This document shows positions 31,976 through 43,350 of a stretch of DNA of 64,000 nt, piece after piece (position 1 is the first letter of the stretch; each line of letters starts with the position of its first letter). The position numbers and the translations under genes were made by a program. The notes under the pieces are model-generated. The model was not told the origin of the DNA, did not search any database, and saw nothing but the letters and a program-made list of their open reading frames with translations. The DNA comes from Wurfbainia villosa (Eukaryota > Streptophyta > Magnoliopsida > Zingiberales > Zingiberaceae): positions 15,361,153 through 15,425,152 of the forward strand of contig CM045998.1 of the NCBI GenBank assembly GCA_025175895.1, read 5' to 3'.

Positions 31976-33125
31976 CTTAGGGTTCATCAGAAAACAAAAA
32001 GCAATTCCACGAGTTAACAAAGCCTTTACGTGGTTCGGAGATAACACTCCTACTCCATGGCGATCCTTAAGGTGGATCAACCCAAGCAATTCCACTAAGA
32101 AGCTTTCTCTTTACAAAGACCTCCTCTTCTTACAAAAGATGACAATGAAGATTTGAGAGGAGGAGGGAGATTAATACACTTAGAAAGCTTGGAAAACTTG
32201 TGGGAGCTTAGAAGAATGATCAGAATATAAGCATTAGCCCCTTCTTGCTCCCCTTGGGCTCTTTTTATAGGAAAGAGCCTCTTTTTCCCATTGGAGGTCT
32301 ATCCGATGACTTACACATCACGATCGCTGCCATTCTAACGGCAAATGTACCGAATTTGCGGGATTTGTCGTCGTCATCGCCAACGGGAAGACTATCGATC
32401 GCCAATGATGGCGATTCGGTGATCTTCAAATGCCGATTGGCCGATCGGCACGGTCATTATTTGTGGCGATCGGCCGCCAATAATGGCGATCGCTAGCTTG
32501 TATGCGACGATCGGTTCGAAGTCGACTCTCACGATTCGGCGGGATAACTCCCATCAGCGCTAATGACCTTCCAACCTCTAATGCTGCATTTTAAGGGCCA
32601 GTTCGACCGACACCATATTCCAGTCGACTGGCACACTCCAAGTATGACTAATTCATACTTGAAAACATAACCTAATCCTAGACTTAACCTTCTAGCTTCT
32701 CCATCAGCCTTGCGCCTCTAGGATTTCTCTGAGTCCACGACTCCATCCATGCGCTTGCCTTCAAAAGCTTCCTTCGGTTTCATCATGCTTTGGGTTTCTT
32801 CTTTGCCAAAGTACGCTTGGACTTTACGCCGCCAAGACTACATGCTTGGACTTATGCCGCCAAGACTTTCCTTTGGTCTTTCTTTTCCAAGGACTGCTTG
32901 GACTTTACGCCGCTAAGACTACATACTTGGACTTACTCTGCCAAGACCTTTCCTTTGACTTCTCTTTGCCAAGATCACACTTGGACTTGTCTTTTACCAA
33001 GTCTTCATACTTGGATTTTCCTGTCACTTAAACATATTTACAATTAGATCACAAAATATTGCCTAACTTAGATGATTATCCAAACATCAAAATATATAAA
33101 TGCTTGGGGCATTGTTGCACCAACA
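31976..33125 (-). repeat. 3' LTR of J, diverged subfamily, truncated
   Basis: Plus-strand right end ...GTTGCACCAACA. It keeps the family landmarks 'acgtggttcgga', 'cctactccatgg' and iterons (32805-33020), but its palindrome zone (32310-32560) is almost wholly of the GATC type (GGCGATCGCC, CGATCGGC). The left end lacks the expected TG terminus and U5 motif, so it is truncated at the junction with E. Confidence 0.75.
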
Positions 33126-34227
33126 ATCTCCCCCTTTTTGATGTTTGGCAATCATTTAAGTTAGGTCTTCTTCTATACATATAAACATATTTCAATATGA
33201 ATTCTAACTTAAATATCCCTTCTCCCCCTTTGACATACAACAAAAAGAGAAGAGTTTATCCAATAAGTGCAGGAAAGAATTATAATTGACACATCTTGAA
33301 CAAAGGGTTTCATGATGTGAAGCTCCCCCTTAATCCAAGACATGTTTCATGATGTGGAAATAACATGTGAAGCAAAGCATAAGCAATAGAATAGGCAAAT
33401 ATGTCCTAGGCTTGCAACAACAATTATAGAAATAAGGGATGTAGCTCCCCCTAAACCAGTGCATCAAGAAAATCCGTCTTTCCATACAAGTTATCATGTA
33501 TATACTGTGGAAGTCATATAATGTCCAAAATTGAACCTTTTAACCGATGAAAAATCATTTTCTATTCCAGATGTCACCGATTCATTTGGAATAGGCATCG
33601 ATCAACTCACAAGCCTTGGCGATCATTTATCAATACTGATCGTGATATCAGACAAATCTGAAATTTGAATTTTTCAATCAAGGTTTGAAAATGCATAGAA
33701 AATTCCGTGGATGTCCAAAAATCACGAAACTCGTCATACACATTTTATTCGACTAATATAACATATGAAAAATATTAGACGAAAAACATGCTCATCAGAT
33801 TAATGGATTGATACGATATTCAAAATAACAAAATTATGACGCAAAAAGTGTAATTGTATCGTATCAATATTCATAATTTCGTACTATATGCTCAACTTCT
33901 AAACTTGACAAATAACAAGTTGTAGGCACTGATAGAAATGAACTAAACAAAAACACAATTTCATTTCATTAATCAAAAGTCATTACACAAGTAGGAGTTT
34001 ATGTCGTTCATACGGCCAAAAAGAAACTAACAAAAGCATGCTAGCTAACGATCATCGTCCTCAGCATCCATCGGTGCAGATGACGAACCATCGTGAGTGC
34101 AGTGAGGGGCAGAGAATCGCCAAAATGTCCTGATGCTGCCGATGCATCCCTCTCACGAGGGAGAGGAGCTCCTGATGCTCCCGGCGAATCTCCTGTTGGC
34201 CCAAGCGCAGCTCCTCAAAATGTGTGT
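33126..34227 (-). other. 3' untranslated region of J with multiple polypurine tracts
   Basis: Purine tracts on the minus strand at 33126-33140 (primary, AAAAAGGGGGAGAT), about 33221-33231, 33324-33334 and 33449-33458. A GATC-type motif cluster lies at 33595-33650, the position where the TR-GAG copies have TCGACTG words. Otherwise AT-rich and noncoding. Confidence 0.7.
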
Positions 34228-35400
34228 CTACCTGCTCTGCAAAAGCATCGAAGCGGGTAATGATGTGTCTGGCGAGCGATATCGCCGCTGCGGCCTCTCC
34301 TCCGCATCGACTCCCTCAGCAACACCCTCAGCATCTCCTCCCACAGCAGCATCCTCTGGTGTCGGAGCGCCACCTGCTGGCCGTCGTGCAGGGTCCCAGA
34401 AAATGGACCCTCTGTCGGCCTTCAAGCCCGCCAAAGAGAAGCTCCGACGAGTCATCTGGTCATATTTTTTATTCATGATTTTAATGACTCCTATGTTGAC
34501 ATCAATGCCTACGGAGCTGAGCCACTGAGTAAGGACATTTCCAAAAGGTATATGAACCTTCCCATTGTTTGGCCTTATGAAATGAGTGATGCAGTGGAAG
34601 GTATTGAGACCAATATTAATGTCTAAGTATTGATGAAAGATATGCATGAGAAGGAAGTGTGTAGGTCGAACCAAGGCCAAACCACGGGTAACTATAGGGA
34701 GAAGACAATGAGCAATGACCTTATAAAGGACATTGTCAGAGGCAGAAAGTTCTTGTGATTGAAATAGATTGGTGTTTAAAGGTCGAGGAGAGTGATAGAA
34801 AGTAGTATGAAGGGAATCTAAGGAAATCTCCTCAAAGGGAGGTGGAAGAGGTTCACTCCAAGATGGATACAAAATGAAATCATTCTCGGAAGAGAGACAT
34901 CCGAGAAAATCGGTCTGAAATGAAATCGCCTTGAGCAGCGCGAGCAGCCTTGAGTCCGGTATCTCAACCCATCTCCAACCAGTCGCAAGTTATTGAAAAA
35001 TTCAGAAAGAAGAGTGATATTTACATGATGTTCACAAAAAACTAATGATTCAAGTTTGTAGTGTTGGATAATTTGAACAATATCAAAACAGTAGTCTTTA
35101 AGAAACTTGGGATCCATTGATCTAGGTGAAATAAGTTGGAATTTATTTTTATTAAAGGCACTTTCAAGTGCGGAGTTTGGAAATCGAGGATCAACAGAGG
35201 GTCGAGGGTTTGACGGGCCCTCGTTGGTTGGAGGTGCCCAGGCACGCTTAGTAGCAAAATGCTTAAGTCTAAATGGGCGAAAAGATAACAAAACAAGTAT
35301 GCACAATGTAGGTTAAGGATGATGCATGGACAAAGACAACAAAACAAGCACCGGTTAGTGAAACAAAATTATAGGAACAAACAAACCGTGATCAGGGATG
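34228..35400 (-). pseudogene. Env-like ORF remnant of J
   Basis: Two overlapping minus-strand frames. The upstream part (35306 to about 34910) carries FPNSALESAFNKNKFQLISP, MDPKFLKDYCFDIVQIIQHY and FVNITLLSEFF-like text (HVNITLLSEFFNNLRL). A frame change near 34900 leads to the downstream part (34872 to 34228), with HFIRPNNGKVHIPFGNVLTQ and KYDQMTRRSFSLAGLK, and a Pro/Ala/Glu-rich end. This matches the position and style of the extra ORF of Sireviruses, called env-like although envelope function in plants is unproven. No clear signal peptide or start codon can be fixed. The frame break and early stops make it non-functional. The plus-strand ORFs at 34133-34528 are shadows. Confidence 0.65.
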
Positions 35401-36506
35401 AGAATTTACCTAGGCGGCATGGTGAAAAATCAAAGAACAGTGTCGGACGCGAGTGTCCACGGAACCCTAGCCGAGTGAGCGATCTTCAGTGGAAACTAGG
35501 GCGTGAACGGGGTGACAAGGGGAGGTCCTCGAGTCGGAGAGCACTCCAAATGGGAGCACCGGTCGGTGAAGTCGCCGGAAAAACGAGGGAGAACGGCTAA
35601 GAGGTGCGGTGGAAGTTCGTCGGAAGAGGAAGAGGAGAGAAAATCGGGAAGTTTTGGCGAGTCGAACCGGTGGAAAGCCCTAAAAACCGCGACATCAGTC
35701 GACTGCCGTTAGTCGGCAGTCGAACTGATGGGGATCAGTCGAACCGGGCAGTCGCATACGAACGATTCTGTACGCGGCAGTCGACTGCCATAAATGGCAG
35801 TCGAACTGATATAAATCAGTCGAACCGACCAGTCGCATACGAGCGCTTCTGTGCGCGGCAGTCGACTGCCATAAATGGCAGTCGAACTGATAACGAACCG
35901 GGTAAGCCCGGTTCGATATCGTCGTATCAGTCGAACTGGCGATAGGCACCAGTCGACTGATATCAGTCTGATAGCCTTTTTGGCTAGATTAAAAAATTCA
36001 TAATTAATTCAATAAGGATCAAAAAAATTATGAAATCTTGTGGTTAATATTGTTAGATCATTTCCTATCAAGGAAAAATTATTTTAAAATTATATCACCT
36101 CTGGATTTTGATATTGACACAATCTTGAGATTTTGCAAAAGTTATGATATTTTTGTAAACTTTGTATCACTTTGGCTTATCAATAGAAAATTGTTTCTCA
36201 AGGTTTGATAGACATAGTTTAAATCTTATTTTATTTGACATTTCCAATCATATTCTTGGAGCTATATGCACATTAATTGTACATAGGCCTTCCCAATGAT
36301 TGGTCCAATGAAGGATTAATGTCTCTAGATGACACTTTGGCTCATGATAATGCATCATAACAAGCATGATGAACCAAGTGCATCTTCCTAACATCTCACA
36401 TGATTTCTAGGTGGCTAAAAACACAAATCATGGTTTCTTAGGTCTATTGTGAGATGGTTAGAGGTATAAAACCTAGATTTTTATGGGATCATGCAAACCT
36501 ACATTT
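35401..36506 (-). other. Noncoding region between pol and env-like ORF of J
   Basis: Contains a palindrome array (35695-35965) next to GC-rich sequence (35440-35690) and, on the pol side, AT-rich DNA (35966-36506) resembling the post-gag region of the TR-GAG copies ('cttcccaatgattgg', 'ctaacatctcacatg'). Plus-strand ORFs at 35319-35945 lack domains. Confidence 0.6.
35695..35965. repeat. CAGTCGACTGCC array between pol and env-like ORF
   Basis: At least ten TCGAC/TCGAA words in 270 bp. A unit of about 83 bp containing 'gcggcagtcgactgccataaatggcagtcgaactgat' occurs twice (from about 35775 and 35858). It is the same palindrome as in the LTRs of the family, here outside an LTR. Confidence 0.85.
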
Positions 36507-38980
36507 CTATTCTACAAAGCACATTCCAAGTTCTCTCCTAAGTGATGAAAATTTTATTTCGGGGAGAGGCTTGGTAAAGATGTCGGCTAGGTTGGACTTA
36601 GATTCAATGTAATTAAGCTCAATGTCCCCCTTAGACACATGGTCTCTAATGAAATGATGTTTCACTTCAATATGCTTGGTCCTAGAGTGATGCACCAGAT
36701 TTTTGGTCAAGTTAATGGTGCTCACATTATCACAAAATACTTTCATGTTGGAGTAAGATAGCTCATAATCTTCTAAGGTATGTTTCATCCATAATAGTTG
36801 AGCTACACAACCACCCATAGCCACATATTCGGCCTCGGTGGTGGATAAAGCAACACAAGGTTGCTTCCTACTACTCCAACTCACTAGGGAGGACCCAAGG
36901 AATTGGCATCCACCACTAGTACTCTTCCGATCCAATTTGCAACCGGCATAATCGGAATCGGTGTACCCAATCAAATCAAAGGACCTAGTCCTAAGGTACC
37001 ATAGACCTACATTTAGTGTGCCTTTAACATATCTTAAAATTCTCTTAACGACAACTAAATGAGATTCTTTAGCACATGATTGATACCTAGCACACATACC
37101 AACCGCAAATAATATGTCGGGTCTACTAGCGGTTAAGTACAAGAGACTACCAATCATGCTCCTATAAAGTGTAAGATCTATTTGTTTTCCTTCACTATCA
37201 CTATCTATTTTAGTATTGGTTGCCATTGGAGTTGAAACTACCTTAGCATTTTCCAAACCAAATTTCTTAATCATTTCCTTAGCATATTTGGTTTGATAAA
37301 TATAAATACCTTCACTAGTTTGTTTGACTTGCAATCCTAGGAAGAAGTTTAATTCCCCAACTAGACTCATTTCAAACTCTTTTTCCATATTTTGAATAAA
37401 GTCTTGAAGGAGTTCATCATTTGTTGACCCAAAGATAATGTCATCAACATATACTTGGGCTACAAAGATGTCCTTAGATGTTGACTTTATAAAGAGAGTT
37501 TGATCTATACTGCCCCTTTTAAAATCCTTAGAAATTAAGAAAGATGATAATCTTTCATACCAAGCCCGGGGAGCTTGTTTCAAACCATACAAAGCTTTCC
37601 TAAGTTTGTATACATGGTTTGGATAGTCCATATTTTCAAACCCGGGAGGTTGTTCTACATATACCTCCTCCTTAATAAACTCATTTAGGAATGCCGATTT
37701 GACATCCATTTGATGGAGTTTGAAACCCATATAGGAGGCATATGCTAAAAGTATTCTAATGGACTCTAACCTAGCAACTGGGGCATATGTTTCATCATAA
37801 TCAAGTCCTTCAACTTGATTAAAACTCCTTGCAACTAATCTTACTTTATTTTTAGTGATATTTCCTTGGTCATCTAGTTTGTTCCTAAAGACCCATCTTG
37901 TAGTAACAATGGTGTTTTCACTTGGTCTAGGAACTAACTCCCATACTTGACTCCTTTCAAATTGAGCCAATTCATCTTGCATTGCTAAGATCCAATCCGG
38001 ATCAAGTAATGCATCTTTAGTTGTTTTGGGCTCAATTTGAGAAATTAGAGCTATATGACTAGTGGGATCCCTATGGAATGACCTAGTCCTAACTCTTTGA
38101 GATAATTCACCCACAATTTGATCTAAGGGGTGACTTTGATGAACTCTTATGGTTCTAGGAGGTGTACTAATTTGGTTTTGATCATGATCAACCTCAATCC
38201 TATGCTCATCATCGGAATCATCCTTTGCTCCCCCTTGATTCAATCCTCCCCCTTGATCATTACCCCCTAAGGTTAAATCTTGCAATTGTTTGGTAATTTC
38301 TTGATTTTCATTATTAATATCATCATCAATAGGGGATTTCCTAGGGTAAGTATTGGAAGCTTCATCAAATTGGACATTTGAAGATTCTTCAATCTTTTGA
38401 GTCCTTTTATTGTACACTCTATACCCTACACTAGTGGATGAGTATCCAACTAGGATTCCCTCATCCGCTTTGGACTCAAACTTACCTAGGTTGTCTTTGG
38501 TATTTAAGATATAAACTTTACATCTAAAGACCTTAAAATAATGAATTGTTGAAATTATACCATTCCACAATTCAAATGGAGTTTTTCCTAAAAACCTATG
38601 AATCAATACCCTATTTTGGATATAGCAAGCGGTATTAACCGCTTCCGCCCACAAGTAGCTAGGTAAGGAGTATGCATTAAGCATTGTCCTAGCCGCTTTT
38701 TGTAGGGCACGATTTTTCCTTTCCACAACCCCATTTTGTTGAGGTGTTCTAGGACAAGAAAATTCATGCTTGTACCCTTGTTCTAAGCAAAAAGTTGAAA
38801 AGTTAGAATTCTCAAACTCTCCACCATGATCACTACGGATCCGATTGATTTTGAGTTTTCTTTCATTTTCTACTCTTTTGCTAAATCCTATGATTATTCC
38901 TAAGGTTTCATCTTTATTTTTCAAGAAAAATACCCAAGTAAACCTAGAAAAATCATCTACTATTACTAAGCAATATTTAC
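36507..38980 (-). CDS. pol: Pol of J: integrase C-part, reverse transcriptase, RNase H
   Basis: Open for 805 codons from the Met at 38924, and in frame up to the MITE. Integrase: IRSDHGGEFENSNFSTFC (catalytic Asp) and QQNGVVERKNR (catalytic Glu), then the GKTPFELWNG end. RT (about residues 330-575): WVFRNKLDDQGNITKNKVRL, LHQMDVKSAFLNEF, YGLKQAPRAWYERL and the active box YVDDIIFGS. RNase H (about 655-790): GYTDSDYAG, LSTTEAEYVAMGGC and VFCDNVSTINLTKN. It ends LADIFTKPLPEIKF...GMCFVE with TAG. Length and motifs are normal for a Sirevirus. The best preserved enzyme module of the window, separated from protease and the first integrase Asp only by the hAT insertion. Confidence 0.93.
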
Positions 38981-39688
38981 CAGTGTTCTAAAAATCGACG
39001 ATTTTGTCTGATTAGGCGGCACCTAGGCGGTGGACGCTCGTCCACCGCCCGAGCATTCAAGCGCGCGCTGGCGTTATCGCATTCATCAGCGCGCCGCTTT
39101 AATCAGCGCCAGGCCGATTAATCCGACGTGTCGGCGTCGGCCGATTAATCGAGTTCCGGCTCAGCGGCAGCCGACCGCCCCGACAACATGCCCATGCCAC
39201 GCGAGCGACACGCCGTGCCAAATGAGGCACAGGCGTGTCGCCGGCTATGCGACACGCCGTGCCAAATGAGAACCGCAGGCGTGCCGTAGCGTGAGAAATG
39301 TGTGACACGCCCATGCCAAGGTGTGTCGCACATTTGATATGGGCGTGTCGCACATTTCCAATTCTTATTATTATTATTGCAATGGATTTTTAATATTGTT
39401 TTCAATTATGTTTTTAATTCTTATATTTTGCAATTTTTATTATTTACAATCTTAAACGTTTTTAATATTCTTGTTACTTGTTGAGTTGTTGTTAGTTGTT
39501 ATTTGTTACATGCATTTGGAGGCTATAAAGTGAGTTTTGACTTTTGAGTGCCCCTAATATATTAATTTTATATATATTATTATATTTAAAATATTAAAAA
39601 AATCGACCGCCTAGGCGGCCGCCTAGCCTCCTAGGCGCTAGGCGGTGAGTGACCGCCCGCCTACCGTCTAGCGCTTTTTAGAACACTG
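38981..39688. mobile_element. hAT-type MITE, 708 bp, in the integrase of J
   Basis: Perfect 14-bp terminal inverted repeats (CAGTGTTCTAAAAA) and an 8-bp target duplication atatttac at 38973-38980 and 39689-39696, both diagnostic for hAT. Removal of the element and one duplication (716 bp) brings the two pol pieces into one frame. Subterminal DNA carries repeated CCTAGGCGG words; the GC-rich middle (39030-39360) has repeats of 'gacacgccgtgccaaatgag'. There is no transposase, and small ORFs inside are not credible. Confidence 0.95.
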
Positions 39689-39696
39689 ATATTTAC

Positions 39697-40333
39697 TACC
39701 AATTATAGAGGGGGTACTATGGCAATCAAATAAATCCATATGTAGTAATTCTAACGGTAAAGCGGTACTAAGTAAATTTTTACCTTTGTGTGATGTTTTT
39801 GATTGTTTCCCTTCTTGGCATGCATCACACATCTTGTCCTTGAGAAATTTGACTTTAGGCAATCCTTTGACTAGCTTCAATTTCGCTATTTTGGCTATAT
39901 TCTTCATATTTATGTGTCCTAGCCTCCTATGCCAAAGCCAACTTTCTTTCTCCTCTTTTGCAATAAGACACTTAGTGGAAGCATTAGTAGCATAGGATAA
40001 ATCAACATAATAAATATTTGATTTCCTAAAACCTACTAACATGCGATCATTTATAGTTTTGTGTCTTATAAAACATTTTGAGGAATCAAATTTAACATCA
40101 AAGTTTGCATCACATAATTGGCTTACACTAAGTAAATTAAATTTCATATTTTTAACTAATAGCACTTTATGAATGGCAAGATTTGGAGATACCTCAATGG
40201 TGCCCTTTCCTAGAATCTTAAGTTTGCCGCTATTACCAAATGACACTTTTCCTTTGCTAGTCTGGTTGATAGTGGAGAATTTTCTCTCATCCCCGGTCAT
40301 ATGCTTTGAGCATCCACTATCAACTATCCACAA
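39697..40333 (-). pseudogene. pro-int: Protease and integrase N-terminus of J
   Basis: Open frame starting MWIVDSGCSKHMTGD, where DSGCS is the aspartic protease active site, followed by GKGTIEVSPN and FNLLSVSQL. The zinc-binding pre-integrase is next (WLWHRRLGHINMKNIAKI, CDACQEGKQSKTSHKGK). Then the first catalytic Asp region of integrase (LELLHMDLFD) and GSKY, where the hAT MITE interrupts. A stop at 40349-40351 separates it from gag, but the frame is the same. The protein matures the particle and binds the ends of the element. Confidence 0.9.
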
Positions 40334-40348
40334 GCTTGGTTCTTCTAC

Positions 40349-41998
40349 CTATATCACATAAAAAACACAATCCTTAGGTACCCAAATCTTAGGACCACTA
40401 GCATCAATTATAAATTTCTTTGGTACCCATGCCTTTCTCCCCTTGCTTTTAATTGTTGATTTTCTACTCACAAGAGATGTAAATGCTACCTCTTTTTCTT
40501 TAGGCCTATATCCTAATCCGGCCTTGTTGTAGATAGCCCTTTGATCCTTAATAATCATGTATAGGTATTTTGACCCATTGGTGAATTTTTCTAACCATGC
40601 TCTTAATTTACCTATTTCTTTTCTTAACTCATCATTTTCATCCCTAAGAGTACAATCATCATTATCACTAGATGGTTTACCACATGATGAATTTACACTC
40701 TTAAATGATTTGATCTCTAATTTTAGATCCTTAATCCTAGTTTTCGATCTATTTAAAGCATTTTGTAAACATGCAATAGTCTTATAAAGTAAATCTACTT
40801 TGGGTGAGTTGTTTACCTCATCATCATCACTTGATGATGATTCATCGCTTGAAGAGGAGGATGAAGACTCCTCACTTGAACTCCCGGTTTCTTCCTCTAA
40901 AGCCATGAGGGATAGATTTCAGGTGGCATGGCATACTTCTTCATCATTGGAAGTGTCTTCCATGGTTAGGGTGTCCCAAGTTTGAGCCACCATTGCTTCT
41001 TTCTTCTTCTTTTCCTTCTTCTCCTTATGCTTCTTTTCTTTCTCCTCTTTCTTCTTTAGTTCCGGGCAATTTGGCTTGATGTGCCCTTTCTTATTGCAAC
41101 CATAACAAGTTACATTAGATGAAGAATTTGAATTATTTGAAGATTTACCTCTTGAGGATTAGAACATCCTCTTCACATCTTTCTTGATGAGTCTCCTTGA
41201 CTTCCCACCAAACTTCTTGACGTAATGTGCCACCTCGCTTGCCGATAACTCATCTTCACTACTTGATGAGTCTTCCTCGGATTCGGATGAGGAGGACACT
41301 TCCTTCTTCTCCTTCTTCTTCTTCTCCTTCTTTCCTATAAAAAGAGTTATACCCTTCTCTTTGGATGAAGTGTTAGCTTGTTCATGTAATTGAAATTCAC
41401 AAAATAGCTCATCTAACTTAACTAATGAAAGATCCCTAGAGACCTTATAGGCATCTACCATTGAAGCCCATAAGGTGGTTCTAGGGAAAGCTTGTAACAC
41501 ATACCTTACAAGGTCTCGGTTGTCGACCTTCTCACCTATAACATGTAGTCCATTGACTACTTCCTTGAAACGCCCGTGCATTTGGCTCACGATCTCGTTT
41601 GTCTTCATGGTGAAGCTTTGGAGTTGGCCAATTAGAAGATCTCTCTTGGCCCTTCTTGTTTCTTTGGATCCTTCGTTGAGTTCGATGAGCTTCTCCCAAA
41701 GCTCTTTTGCGGAGTTGAAAGGCCCAACTTTAGAAAGTTGCTCCTTGGATAGACCACATTGAAGGGTGGTCGTTGCTTTTGCATTTGCTTGTGCTTTCTT
41801 GGCCATCTCTCTTGTCCAATCTTTTGTCGGTAGTGGTGCTCCGAATTCGTCGACCGGCTTTTCGAATCCATCTACAATACTAAATCAATTTTCTATATCA
41901 TTCATGAGATAGTATTCCATCCTACCTTTCCAATAGCCGAAGTCATTGTCGTCGAAGAACGGAGGCCTCGCCGTGCTATATCCCTCTTGAAATGGCAT
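40349..41998 (-). pseudogene. gag: Gag of J (full-type Sirevirus Gag), with stops
   Basis: Starts at ATG 41998 (MPFQEGYSTARPPFFDD). A TGA at 41884-41886 follows NDIEN where a Trp is usual. The UBN2 capsid domain is complete and includes the second half (DLLIGQLQSFTMKTNEIVSQ, DNRDLVRYVLQAFP, LDELFCEFQLHE). A Lys/Ser/Glu linker, TAA at 41159, and one CCHC knuckle (CYGCNKKGHIKPNC, about 41060-41102) follow. After a TGA at 40919 the spacer reads MALEEETGSSSEES, a coiled coil (LQNALNRSKTRIKDLKLEI), GLGYRPKEKEVAF and KIWVPKDCVFYVI, then TAG. It is the reference for the shortened capsid of E, F and K. Confidence 0.88.
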
Positions 41999-42035
41999 GC
42001 TTCGGTTGATGGTTAGATCTTCCGATGCGATCCGG

Positions 42036-42047
42036 GCTTTGATACCA
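42036..42047 (-). promoter_or_regulatory. Primer binding site of J
   Basis: Minus strand TGGTATCAAAGC, one mismatch to the initiator tRNA-Met site, two bases from LTR 42050-43350. Confidence 0.9.
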
Positions 42048-42049
42048 CT

Positions 42050-43350
42050 TGTTGGATATTTGACGCCGCTAGAGGGGGGTGAATAGCGTTTGACCGTTCG
42101 TAGATGGAATTCGATCGCGTGTTCGTGTCTACAAGTTTCATTAGCACAGCGGAATATATATAATAACAATAACGAAACACAATCACAAACACAATAACAC
42201 GAAGATTTAACGTGGTTCGGAACCACACGGTTCCTACTCCATGGATCAAACTCTAACGAGCTCTAGCGACGCCAATGCAATCACTAATCACAAATACTCC
42301 TTCTCGACAACAAGTCGGAGGTGGAGAAACCTCGTACAAAAGATTACAACAATAATCTAAGTAGATACAAGCAAATACAATGAGATACAATACAATATAA
42401 GTAAAGAAAAAGCTTTACAAATGCCTTTTGATTGCTTGCTTGTTGATCGCTTGAACCGTGGTTGAAGACCCTGATTTGCAGCAGCAAATCGCCTCAAAAA
42501 CATCCAAGAAATCGCTGCCAAAAACCCTCCCGTCGAGCTCCTTTTATCCTTGCGCGCGACCTGGATTTTCGCCCATCGATCATTGCCATAAGTCACCCGG
42601 ATCGGTGATGCCCTTGTTGTCGTGAGACACGGCTCGATCCATTGGAAAAACTCCATGGATCTCTTGGCGATCGGCCCGCCAACATTGGCGATCATTGCCG
42701 GCGCGTAATCGGCTTGATCGGCTCACATTTCCAAATTTAAACCGCAAATAACTCAAGTCGATTTCACGCACAATGAAACCCGCCATAATGCCAGGGCCGA
42801 TCGCCAACTCAAAAATGAGGTTTTAACCCAAGTATGGTGCCCCCATACTTGCTAGACCACCCTTAGCCTAGACCTAAGCCTTCTAGCCACCTCCATCAGC
42901 CTCACGCCTCTCGGATCCCTCCAAGTCATCCATGACTTGTTCATCCATCGCGCTAGCCTCCAGGTGCTTCCCTCGGCTATGTCATGCTAACGGTGTCTAC
43001 ACCGCCAAGGCACATTGGACTTACGCTACCAAGACTCCGCTTGGACTTTACGCCGCCAATATCCATCCCCTTGGACTTCTCAAATGCCAAGACTCAAGCT
43101 TGGACTTTCCCTTGCCAACCCATGTTGGACTTTCCATGCCAAGACCCATGCTTGGACTTTTCCTTGCCAAGACCCGTGCTTGGACTTTGCCAAATGCCAA
43201 GTGTCCCACTTGGACTTCCCATGCCAAGTACTCAAGACTTGGACTTCCCTATGACAATTACATTGTCATATATTTTTGTCAAACATCAAAATATCACTCG
43301 AGTCAAACTCGAGTCCTGGTCAATCGTGACCTGGGCCGATTGCACCAACA
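42050..43350 (-). repeat. Shared LTR: 5' LTR of J and 3' LTR of K (1301 bp)
   Basis: Plus-strand ends TGTTGGATATTTG and GCACCAACA. On its left lies the primer site and gag of J; on its right the polypurine tract and internal region of K. From 42840 on it is nearly identical to 47399-47933, the other LTR of K. The palindrome zone (42570-42800) is of the GATC type (cgatcattg, ggcgatcgg). Confidence 0.88.

Larger units (their letters stand above)
31976..43350 (-). mobile_element. Element J: autonomous-type Sirevirus (gag-pol plus env-like remnant)
   Basis: Minus-strand order: 5' LTR 42050-43350 (shared with K), primer site 42036-42047, gag-pol 41998 to 36507 in one frame (broken by four stops and a hAT MITE), palindrome array, env-like ORF remnant (about 35400-34228), purine-tract region and a diverged 3' LTR (31976-33125). 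Gag-pol in one frame, an env-like ORF after pol and multiple purine tracts are Sirevirus features. The two LTRs are not a matching pair, so J is a recombinant or has exchanged its 5' LTR with K. Confidence 0.82.

Noticed and set aside
34133..34528. Plus-strand ORF of 131 codons
   Set aside because: It lies opposite the env-like ORF remnant, has low-complexity composition and no domain, so it is treated as a shadow.
39362..39376. Short TTA-type repeat as a microsatellite locus
   Set aside because: Only about five units, too short to be notable.
39030..39405. ORFs inside the hAT MITE
   Set aside because: GC-rich repeat translation on both strands, no transposase motif such as the hAT dimerisation domain.
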